Assembly (NCBI RefSeq): GCF_026914265.1
Contig: NC_069123.1
Span: forward strand, 32,663,678-32,727,677
Origin: Mya arenaria
Lineage: Eukaryota; Mollusca; Bivalvia; Myida; Myidae
Length of the DNA stretch: 64,000 nucleotides
Direction: 5' to 3'
This document shows positions 25,101-35,600 of this stretch, piece by piece (within the stretch, counting starts at the first letter, position 1; each line of letters starts with the position of its first letter). The notes below the pieces were generated by a model that saw only the letters and a list, made by a program, of their open reading frames with translations, was not told the DNA's origin and did no database searches. The translations under genes and the position numbers were made by a program.

Positions 25101-27742
25101 CAGCACACCATGTATTGCATTGAAATCTAATCTAACAGTGATCCATGCATGTTTCGCCAAAACTTTTCAATCCTTACATTGAAAAGCGGCGGAATAGTCG
25201 AGCGCGCTGTCTCTGTGACAGCTCTTGTTTTATAATCACTCAAAACAGAAGTTTCCCATGACTTGGCATTTCTTTCAAACATTTCCATCAGACTTGAAAG
25301 CTTATACCATTTTTTAATGCGTACTATGTGGAATTAAAAAACATAACATTAAATCTAGAATGGCAATGTTGACTTTCTCAAAACTTTACGCTACAAAATA
25401 TTGAATTCACACAACAACAAAATAATTTTTAAAATCCTTATCAAACTTGGTTGTAATGCTTATTTACATACCATACTATTTTCACTGAATTTTATCAACA
25501 GCCAGATCACAGCCACATCATACCCTTTACTCAGGTTTAACAGCCCTTCACTTTTCAATTTTAACCATGTAGCATTCCTTACTCAATCATATTTTATCCA
25601 ACCATTACTAAACTTGATAGCAATGTTAATAGACAAACTTTATCCCTCAAGTTTCATATCCTGTCAAATTGCAACATTCACTTAGAGTATTAGACTTTAA
25701 TTTTCAAATTTAACCATCCATCTGAGGATAGATATGAAGAATTTGGTCCCATCTCCATTTGTATAGAATAATGTTTGGAGTAAATTTTTCAAATTTATCC
25801 TCAATTACATCAGTCCTAATCATAATCAATGACTGTTTAATCATTTCCAGTGCATTCCAAGCAGTCGACAAAGTAGATTTTTGTTTTATTTTCATATTTC
25901 TGTTCCATGTTGCAGTGTTTGAAGATGTGGGGATATCGTCGATGTGAGGACATCTGCTGGATCAAGACAAACATACAACGACCAGGGGACAACAAGAGCC
26001 TGGAGCCAGGGGCAGTACATCAAAGAACAAAGGTAGCTTTAAATATAGAGCTTTGAAACTGGGGGAAATGAAAACGTTAACAAGACTGCTTAGTATGTAA
26101 AACATCAATTTCTAGCTTTTGATTACTTCAACCACTCCTAGATGTGAAAATTTAATGAATCATTGTTTGTAGCTGAGGTTTTATTTTCTGGTATTCATTC
26201 GCATATTGCTTAGTCATAGTTTTCTCATATTAACGCCTAGATAAAAATCGCCCCTGTGATAGTTAAGAGCTACATGTCATTATGATAACATGTCGTGATT
26301 AACACAAAGAATAAAAAATGAATTAGACTTGGAAACAAAAGGGTCACACTAAATTATATTAGCTTTATTATGTAAGGTTTATGTAGGAAAGATATTAATA
26401 ATAGATATTAATCATGAATTAATAACTGCAGAAATGTGATTTGTCTGAAGATTTCCACAAATCTAATTTCACTAAGATAAAAAATAAATCATTTACCGGT
26501 AATAAAAACAACAAAAAAACCTTAAAAACCAGTAAGCTTCAACCCCTTTGACCCCCACTGATGGCCTCAAGCGCCCCCAGAACTCATCACCAGAAATGGT
26601 CAAAGCCTTCGGCTGTCAGATCAATCACATCCCTGTGATGGAAAATGGTCAAAGTCATATCTAATGGAACGATAATGAAAGTGGACCATTAGGGCTCAGT
26701 TTCAATAAATCAAAAGGCTTACAATTGTACAATTACAGACAGAGTCTCGATTTCGGTGTAGCAGAATACTGAATTTCAATGAAAATATTGTAAGGTCATT
26801 TATGGCATAGATTCTGTCCGTATAAAGGTGTACCCAAACCCTTAAAAGCAGCGGTTTACGACCAAGATATCTTGTTGAAACAGGCGCCAGGCAATTCTCG
26901 GTTGTTACATGATTGAACATTTATATGAAAAACTACAGAAGCAAGTCCAGTAGTCAAAAGATTAAACATAAACTCCTATCAATGGCACTAAGGGAATACT
27001 GAGCCAGAAATACTGAACAACAACATACACATTCACAAGCCAGAATTGATGGATAGTGATAAAGGGTGGTGTGTAGGTAGCTTATGTGTTTATTAAGGAT
27101 TGTTGGGTATCGCCTTTGGACGGTCAGTGAAATGCAATTTTACTGGGGTTGTAAACTAGTTTATGTGCTCAACCTCACCTCACACTTGTATATTTTCTTT
27201 TAAAGGAGCATTGTCTGATGGGCATCAAGGGAACTGTCAAGCGGAGTACAGATGGTGATTTCATCCATGCCAACGTTGACATTGACCTTATCATAGAGGA
27301 AGAGCCGGAATACGGCAGCAAAGAAAAGCCGGTCGAGATATTTCACATGATCGAGCATTTTTGTCTAGGTCGTCGAAGGCTTCACCTCTTTGGCAGAGAC
27401 AGCACAATCAGACCAGGATGGCTTAGTCTCGGGGATGAGTTGACAAGCAGTAATTATGATCGGGAGAATTATATGAATTACTTCAAAACGGAGGCCGATA
27501 AGACTACAGGGTGTTCGGAAGAGATTGAAAGACTGAGGCCAAAATCTCCAGTATCAAAGAATAAGCAGATGGGTGGACCCCAGCGGGGAGGTAGAGGGGG
27601 TAGGGGAGGACCACAAAGGGGTGGGGCCATGGGAGGGGCCCAGGGCAGAGGGGGGCGTGGCATGGGGGTCAATAGGGGAGGCCCAGGGAGAGGAGGCATG
27701 AGAGGAATGGGGAGGGGACCACCAAGGGGTAACTTCAGATAG
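16143..27742 (+). CDS. METTL14: METTL14, N6-adenosine methyltransferase non-catalytic subunit (ten exons)
   Basis: Exons: 16143-16208, 18398-18474, 20172-20247, 20968-21027, 21166-21253, 21971-22061, 22498-22636, 23396-23488, 25916-26032, 27206-27742 (TAG). All are GT-AG and in frame, giving 447 aa against 456 in human. METTL14 pairs with METTL3 in the nucleus; it does not catalyse but binds RNA and supports m6A methylation. Visible marks: N-terminal helix [19 protein letters not shown], then an acidic/lysine linker, then [20 protein letters not shown] (from residue 92) and the methyltransferase fold. EPPL (residues 177-180) replaces the catalytic DPPW of METTL3. [15 protein letters not shown] and [19 protein letters not shown] follow, then an Arg-Gly-Gly tail (about residues 388-447) used for RNA binding in the family. 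An upstream in-frame ATG near 16029 would add residues not seen in the family, so 16143 is preferred. A poly(A) signal lies at 27883. Confidence 0.97.
16667..17316 (-). mobile_element. TAGTC-family MITE, copy B (METTL14 intron 1)
   Basis: This is copy A in reverse orientation: it starts TAGTCTAAAATAATAGACG and ends CGTACAATTATTTGGACTA. The 10-bp direct repeat GGCTGTAATG flanks it exactly (16657-16666 and 17317-17326). Similarity to copy A is very high throughout. Confidence 0.88.
18545..19285. repeat. 48-bp minisatellite, about 15 units, METTL14 intron 2
   Basis: Units such as GTTGTGATACCCTAGCTCCA followed by TGCAAAAAGTCCACTTGG and TTGTTTAACG repeat every 48 bp (for example 18851 and 18899). 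The array starts about 70 bp after the exon 2 donor. Because 48 is a multiple of three, one minus-strand frame reads a 16-residue period through the array; this is not evidence of coding. Left-hand units are more diverged. Confidence 0.93.
19427..19735. mobile_element. Small TIR transposon (CAGTGGCGTAGCTA type)
   Basis: Left end CAGTGGCGTAGCTAC; right end CTAGCTACGCCCCTG, an inverted pair with one mismatch plus a subterminal inverted GGCCT-GTAGGCC/GGGCCTACAAG. Direct repeat TATGG lies on both sides (19422-19426, 19736-19740). About 309 bp, no coding capacity. The element sits in METTL14 intron 2. Superfamily not assigned. Confidence 0.8.
20395..20785 (+). mobile_element. CACTCTTA-family dispersed element, copy 1
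   Basis: Intronic sequence matching, in the same orientation, 56880-57253 and 58275-58640. Shared words include AATAACTGATAACAAGATTG, CATAAGAACCATTGTTTTCA and TTATTCATCCTTTTTGGTAA. It ends AGTAAGAGTGCATCTTTAA. In the best copies the left edge AAGTGACACTCTTA is inverted relative to this right edge, so the family appears to be a MITE. The left edge is eroded here. Confidence 0.7.
23565..23900. mobile_element. Dispersed element with GGACAGGGTGCTG edge
   Basis: The left edge AGGGTTTTAGCAAGGTTTTA followed by AAAAGGACAGGGTGCTG is also seen at 8715-8760 and, inverted, at 36120-36180 and near 36450. The right part at 23865-23880 carries another GGACAGGGTG. It is relevant because it looks like the source of the 21-bp minisatellite unit in CHCHD1. 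Boundaries are approximate. Confidence 0.5.
24075..25227 (+). mobile_element. HINE-like element flanked by 88-bp direct repeats (METTL14 intron 8)
   Basis: The interior has five or six ~170-190 bp tandem monomers built on GGTTAAGGTTTTGCATGTAA and ATATCTCAGCAA. The left edge has GCTCGACTTTTCGAAGAATA; the right edge has AATAGTCGAGC and then a stem-loop (GCTGTC/GACAGC) followed by TCTTGT. The flanks at 23987-24074 and 25228-25315 are an 88-bp direct repeat with one visible mismatch. No coding capacity. Confidence 0.75.
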
Positions 27743-27882
27743 AAAGAGAATGATGACCTCGATCATATACATGTGTTGTAAAGATAGACAATGACTTTTT
27801 AGGAGATTATGTTTTTGTATTGTATATTAAAATATTTTTGTAGTGCCACAAATTTGTACATATTTAAATTGTATCATAAAGG

Positions 27883-27888
27883 AATAAA
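27883..27888 (+). terminator. METTL14 poly(A) signal
   Basis: AATAAA about 140 bases after the METTL14 stop codon, in a 3' UTR-like AT-rich context. Confidence 0.7.
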
Positions 27889-27899
27889 AACAGCCTCAT

Positions 27900-29340
27900 C
27901 AATCACTTTTTCTTTTCTCTGAATAACATACCGTATACCCATTTTCAATTTTATTCACAAAAATTGGCCCCCAAAATTTCACAATTTTAGAGGGTAAAAA
28001 AACTACTTTGTTTACCCCGGTATATATTTTGTTGCTATTTTTACAATTCTAAAGCACCTTCTATTTGTACATGTTGCAACATGTTCACAGCCATGATACA
28101 AGTGTTTTGAATGAAGTGATGGATGCTCCCTGAATGCCCATGGCAGCAATTTTAATACACATATCAGTAAGATGGCTGTCTGCTGCATTTTTATTGACTG
28201 GTTAAAACACTATAATATGCAAAAGAATTTGCAATTTCCGGGAATGAAATTATAATTGTAATAAGCGAATATCGAATATTGTATAAGCATGAATATGGAT
28301 ATTGAAGCTTTTTATATTTTATAGTGCAAATATATTCTTGAAGATGGGGAAAGAAACATCCTGTACATTTCAAGAAAAGAACTGAAATGGTGACCACTTG
28401 AAGTTAGCAATGATATCAAAATGTTACAATTTATTTTTATTTTTATGTATTTTCATGTTCAACTCATTTGACTTTCATGATCAAAACAAAAGAAAACCTG
28501 TAATGTTATAGCACAGACTCAAAACATGAGTGAAATGTTCACACTTTCAACTGCCAGGGGAATTTGTGGCCACATAGCTATTTATTAAAAAAACAAGAAC
28601 AGTCTATGCTGCCTAAAGAGCCCAACCTTTAATTGTAATTCATATGTACCATTACATAGGTCAAGCTGTTCTCTAGTTTTCAGACAATATTTGCTAAATA
28701 ACATTGGCTGCAACCTTAACACTTAAATAATGCTTCAAACAATAGAGGTAAAGGACAACCTACTAAAGAAGTTTCATTGCCCTAGAGGTCAAACCATTCT
28801 CTAATAAAAGTGTGGCCAAACTTTTATACCACTATTGGCTGTGACCTTTCACCTTCTGACCCCTAAACCAATATGGGTCATCTACTGATCATGTACAATC
28901 TACTCCTGAGGTTTCACAATCCAAAGTTCAATGAGTTTTTAGGCAGAATAAGTTGACCTTATCCCAGATACAAAATCTACCACATTCATGGTCCTAGAGT
29001 GGTTAACCAAGTTCTCAACTTTATATTTCTAAACATAAGGGGACATCTACTTGTAAAGTACAGTCTACCATAGAAATTCCTTAGTCATAGAGCTGTCGAG
29101 TTTTTGAGCACACAAAGTTGGCCATGACCTTTGACTAATAAAACAATGCAGGGGTCATCTACTTGTTAAGGGCAACCTATCAATGAAGTTTCATGATCAC
29201 ATGTCAAACTATTCTGGTGTTATTTTCCGGCAAAGACTTGGTAAAGCCAGTTAACAAATGCACAAATGGACTCGGTTATTAATATGTGTAAATTTTACAT
29301 AATGCAGGAGATGGAATTGAAAACAACTTTTAACAATAAA
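27900..29340. other. Tail-to-tail intergenic region METTL14/UQCRC2
   Basis: AT-rich sequence without a gene. From about 28730 to 29230 it holds a heavily decayed relative of the HINE monomers (GACCCCTAAACC, GGGTCATCTACTGATCA, repeated AAGTTTCAT-ATC blocks). Confidence 0.6.
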
Positions 29341-29343
29341 TTA

Positions 29344-29349
29344 TTTATT
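29344..29349 (-). terminator. Candidate UQCRC2 poly(A) signal
   Basis: AATAAA on the minus strand, about 280 bases beyond the UQCRC2 stop. It is the nearest canonical hexamer I noticed. Confidence 0.45.
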
Positions 29350-29625
29350 TCATAAAAGATGCATCGCATTCAAATGAATGCAATAATTCACAATTTTAAA
29401 CAAACACTGTCATACTACAATTAGCACAAATGTTTACCTGGAATTTAATACCTTTACAGAAAAAGAACAAAGCACACTTTTCAACGGCCAAATAGGATCC
29501 AAACTTTTATCCAAATCTTTAAATTTTGCCGTAAATGTCCAAAAAATATTTTGTTATCATACTTCAATCACAGCTTGCAACACAATGAAATGAATTGTCT
29601 ATAGATCTAGTTCTAGTATAGTTTG

Positions 29626-32600
29626 TCAGTTTAAATCCTTCAATTCGTCAAGGTAAGGTACGCCTGCCAGATTTCCGATAGATGACATCGTGAACTTTCC
29701 TGCGGAGAGCTGCTTTGCTACCTGTAAATAGGAATACAACCATGAATACAAAATAGAAGTCGTGTTTAAAAGGAAATTACTCATACTTAGTTCTATACTT
29801 GACTGATTTGCCCCTGCCCCAGATAAGTAGATCCCAATTTTTGGCCATGCTGGTAATCCTTATTTTGCCCATGGGCACAGATAAAAACTAGAAGCGCCGC
29901 AATGCGACGAAACCAGGTTTTTGTTATGGGCAATCAGAAATTATAGCCAATTAATTTGTTGTATGACTTTATCTTTACTTTAATCAAAAAGAGAAGTAAC
30001 TGAAAATTACTGTTGGCGGAAACCATTTTTCTATTTTTAGTAATAGTGACCTTGACCTTAGCCCCTCCCCACTCAAAAGCAATCCCAAGCTAGCTCTTCA
30101 CATAAGCAACTTACACACCAAGTTTCATCAATATCGGTCAATGCTAACTAAAGTTATTGGGCAGAAACCATTTTTATGCGATGGTAATGTGTACGTAGTA
30201 TGTGCATCCGTGCGTCTGTAAACAATTGCTTGTGAACACGATACAGTCTTCAGTTTTGATTGTATCTCGAAGAAACTTGTACAGTATCTAGATATCCATT
30301 AGAGCTGGGTTCCTTTCGAAAACCAAGCCAGATCCACCCATGCATGCCTAGATTATGTCCCTTGATAGTATAAAAAAATGCTGTTGTGTAAACAATCCGC
30401 CCATGAATGCCTAGATTATGGGCCATGAAAGTTTTAAAGAAATGCTTTCTATTTTTAGCCAGGTCTGCATGAGCGAATTCTATTTTTAGCCAAGTTTACA
30501 TGTACATGTAAATTCAAGTCTAGAGTTAAGATAGACAATTTGCAAGTCTTGGATTTTGAGAGACAATTTGCTTTTTGCTTCTGCAGTTGATTTTGTGAAT
30601 TACTCTGCCTTGTTCTTGTTCAAAGCCCAAAGGCCATTTTTTAGCTTTAAGTTCTGTAGTTTGTGCATTCATCTTAACAAAATTGGTTGTGAATGTTTAA
30701 GTTATGCTATTGGTGTCATTACTGGCCACACCCAGGGTTCACAGGTTTGGTAAACATAAATCTGGAAAGGTTTGAAAATCTTTTTGTGTGTTGTGCACAT
30801 CCATCTCAGCACAATTGATTGTGAATGTATGTTCAAATTGATCAACGTTGTCCTAGGATGCCCTTGACTTTGACCTTTTGACCAACTTTTTTTAACTTTT
30901 AAAACTACAGAATTTTTTACTATGAGTACAGTTTTGAAAGCAATTTTTTTTATCAGATGACTTTTACTTGGCACATATTAAAATAGTTCATGAAACTAAT
31001 CTGCTTACAATACTTTCTGGGCTCAGATGTTGAATGTGCTACGTTTTCAGGTAACCCAAACACAAATCATAAACTATATGTCTGTTGCCTTTTACCCATA
31101 CATACATGCTGTGGATTGATATGACCACAAAAGCCATGCCAGTAGAGCATGGGCCCTTTTGGGCCTCTTGTTCTATTTTAAGTAACAGTGACCTTGACCT
31201 TAGCCCCGCCCCCCCTCAATAGCAATCCCAAGCTAGCTCTTCACATAAGCTACCTACACACCAACTTTCGTCAATATCTATCAATCCTAACTAAAGTTAT
31301 TGGGCAGAAACCATTTTTCTATTTTTAGTAAAAGGCAACCTTGACCTTAGCCCCACCCCCTCAAAAGCAATCCCAAGCTAGCTCTTCACATAAGCTACCT
31401 ACACACCAAGTTTCATCAATATCTGTCAATGCTAACTAAAGTTATTGGGCAGAAACCATTTTTCTATTTTAAGTAACAGCGACCTTGACCATTTTTCTAT
31501 TTTAAGTAATAGTGACCTTGACCTTAGCCCCTCCCCACTCAAAAGCAATCCCAAGCTAGCTCTTCACATAAGCAACTTACACACCAAGTTTCGTCAATAT
31601 CTATCAATGCTAACTAAAGTTATTGAACAGAAACCAATGTTTGATGCCCGCCCGCCCGCCCAACGACAACCTCATTCTAATAACCCGGTTTTCGTTGAAA
31701 ACCTGGTTAAAAATGGTACCCATATGTAATACAAGAGCTGTCACAGTATGTGACGAATGCCCCAGAATGTGACATTGACCTACGAACAAGGTCAGTACAT
31801 GAAAAGTTGATCTTGCCTTCACGTGTCAAAAACATATGGCAAGTTATTTTAAATTGCCTCTGAACATAAAAAAATACCACCCATACTTGACAACCTACAC
31901 TGTTATGTCCTTATATTCAGAATTCCCTTGTGAATAAACACTTAGTGTATCTTTCATCTAAGAGGTAGGGACATGGGTCTTGCACACCACACGTCGTCTT
32001 CGTATGTGGAATAAATGTAGCAAGTGATTTTAAAATCTGTCCATACAAGGGAAAGTAACAGCCCTGACACGACAACTTATACTCTATGTCCTTATATGCA
32101 GCACTCCATTGTGAATAAACACTAAGTGTGACCTTGACCTTTGAGGCAGGGACACGGGTCTTGCACGCAACACGTCGTCTTGGTATGTGGAACACATGTG
32201 GCAAGTTATTTTAAAATCTTTTCATACAAGGGTAAGTTACAGCCCGGACACGACAACCTATACTCTATGTCCTTATATGCAGCACTCCATTGTGAATAAC
32301 CACTAAGTGTGACCTTGACCTTTGAGGTAGGGACATGGGTCTTGCACGCAACACGTCGTCTTGGTATGTGGAACACATGTGGCAAGTTATTTTAAAATCT
32401 GTCCATAAAAGGGAAAGTTACAGCTCGGACACGGCAATCTATACTCTATGTCCTTATATGCAGCACTCCATTGTGAATAAACACTATGTGTGACCTTGAC
32501 CTTTGAGGCAGGGACACGGGTCTTGCACGCGACACGTTGTCTTGGTATGTGGAACACATGTGGCAAGTTATTTTAAAATCTGTCCATACAAGGGAAAGTT

Positions 32601-35600
32601 CCAGAGCCGGACGGACGGACGGTGCGATTTTAATATGCCCACCTTCGGGGGCATAAAAAATGTATCTTATATCCGTAAAACACCCTACACTCAGGTTGGG
32701 ATGAACCTATCTTTCACTCGCAGCCATGGAAGATAACTTATATTCTTTAATATGAGCAGCCTGGGGATGCACTGTCCCAGAATGCACTGGGTTTTGTTAA
32801 TATGATGCCTGGGACTCCAAATATTGCTCCTGACCCAAGGTTGTGAAATATATGAGTCTCAAGGGATGAACTTGAGCAGTTTGAAAATGAATTACTGAAT
32901 TAACCTTTTAAAGTTAAACACAAGAACCCACCTTGTTGACGTCAGCTGCCGTAAGTTTGTTGATCTGAGAGATGATCTGGTCTGGGGTAGAAATTGGGAG
33001 CCCTGCCAGGGACTGTTCCGCTTGGCTAAACATACGGGCTTCCTTGCTCTCCAGGGTCATAGATACGGCAGTTGCTAGCTTTGTCCTTAAACATATTCAT
33101 CTGGATGCAGTGAAGCAAAGGGAAAAATATGTAAACAAGACCTTACAGTATGAAATAAAATACACAATAACTCCCTTTTACTACCTAATTCAAACACACC
33201 ATACAGCTTTAAATACCCAGTACATGTATAAATACCCAGTACATGTAAATCAGTAAGACTTACTTTCCGGCCTGCAGTTCCGCATCTGTGATGCCATTTT
33301 TCATAACATTGGCAAACGCCTCAGTGGTTGCACTAAGGGCCTGGAAAACAAATTGTAGAATTTGCATTGACCATTCCAAACCCTGAATTCTCAAACAATC
33401 CTACAGCTGCACTGTCTCACAGTTTGTATGTTTTGACACTCCTTCAAACATTTGTCCCTGAATCAGCCGATTTTGGCATCAATGTCTTTAATTTAGTCAT
33501 ATTAGATAACTCAAAATAGAACAGATATCAAATGTTTGGTAAACTACTGAACATTTCATTTTTCTTAAAGCATTAGTAAGGCTTTTTGCCATAAAACATC
33601 AACTTTCATATGAAAATATGATAAACTGAGATCTGATCTTATTTCAGCAGTCTTGTATCACTGGTTTCATTACACAAAAATTGGCCATTCAAAGATAAAA
33701 ACCAACTAGAAATGTGTCCATAGGACACGGATGCCCCCACTTCGATTTTTTGTCACAGAAAATAAGCCATAATGATTATTCAGGATAATCTGAGGGCCCT
33801 AACTCCTAAATGATTAAAGCGATTTCCATGGCTATCGAACTTGATCAAGATATTATGGTCACAAACATGTGTTAAAAGTTTGGTGAGGATTGGACAAACA
33901 GTTTTCAAGAATTAGATCGGAAACAATCTTCGGGACGTATTTTTCAAGTCTTTTTTTGCAAATAAAGGGCCGTAACTCCTAAATGACAAAAGCGATTTCC
34001 ATGGCTATCGAACTTGATCAAGATATTATGGTCACAATCATGTATGTAAAGTTTGATGAGGATTGGACACATACTTTTCAAGAATTAGATTGGAAACATA
34101 TATTTTTGAAGTATTTTTGGCAAAAAAGGGCCGTAACTCCTAAATGACTAAAGCGATTTCCATGACTATCGAACTTGATCAAGATATTATGGTCACAAAC
34201 ATGTGTTTAAAGTTTGGTGAGGATTGGACAAACGGTTTTCAAGAATTAGATCGGAAACAATCTTCGGGAATTTTTGGCAAAAAAGGGCCGTAACTCCTAA
34301 ATGACTAAAGCGATTTCCATGACTATCGAACTTGATCAAGATATTATGGTCACAAACATGTGTTTAAAGTTTGGTGAGGATTGGACAAACGGTTTTCAAG
34401 AATTAGATCGGAAACAATCTTCGGGACGTACGTACGTACGGACAAGGGCAACCCTATATGCCGCCACTTTGTGGGGGCATAAAAACATTGTCAAACCGAC
34501 AGATGTGTGAGAGTCCAGCTTTAGTCACATTTTTTTTTGGTATGTTTTGTGTAATATTCTCATTTGTTTCATTAAATTATATTTATTATAATCATTGTAG
34601 ATACGTTATTCATACTATATTACAAGTTTGTTTCAAGAGGGTTTAATATTCCAGATTTTTCCAAATAGATCTTTAAAATTCAAAAATCTAGCTAAATTTT
34701 AATTTGCCAACGATCAAATAATGACTTTGCGATTTATAAAGCATACAAATAGTATTTTCTGCATTTTTTTTTTAAATTTTAAAATTAATTTTAGTATTTC
34801 TTTAATGTCTCAAATGAATAAGATATAGCAAATGAAACTAGAAGGTCTAATTCACTCACTGTGTTGATTGAGTCACTGGGTGCAGCTACAACGAAGCCAA
34901 ACAGTCCTGAATCTGAGTAGTTGATGTTCAATGCATTTGTCTGAAATGGAAAGGAATAATATGTGTAGTATATATTATGCATAGGTATCTATTTATCCAT
35001 GGGTCGATTATTCTGAGTTTTGTTTGTTCACAATGCGATCACAGGTGTATCCAATAAACCAGAACAGTAACGATTCAGAAGATAACAGCTATTTCAACTT
35101 TAACTAAATTCTGAACATTCGGCCCATGGTTTATAGAGCAGCTAGTCATTTGTCAAAATTCAAGAAGCCTATTTAATGCATCGTAAATTCTCAGAAGTTA
35201 AAACCCAATTTTTCCATTTATAAGAATGCTCTGCCTATGGTGTTAAAAATAGTCACTGCTCTTAAGATGGCTGCTGCACTTAAAATCTCATATTAATTTA
35301 TTTATTTAAATTTAAGTTTGCAGGAACAAAGATTTTTATTAGAATTACCAAAGCTCCACGCAAGTTTTGAGGAAAATACTACTCTGGGCAGTCTTTTGAT
35401 GATTTTTTGGTTCCCAACATTTTGGTTAAAATTCCATTCCCTATCTTCAAAGATTGAACAAAATTATTGCAGGTCTAATGTTAATTAAAAAGTTCAACAA
35501 TTATAAGCACATTGTGTACTGTGTTTTAATATATTTATTTTACATAAATTTGCAGTAAAATGTGTTTTTTGTTTGTTTCTGTCACGTTGCAAAATTCCCC

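Noticed and set aside
27478..27772. Proline-rich minus-strand frames
   Set aside because: Shadow of the Arg/Gly-rich tail of METTL14 exon 10.
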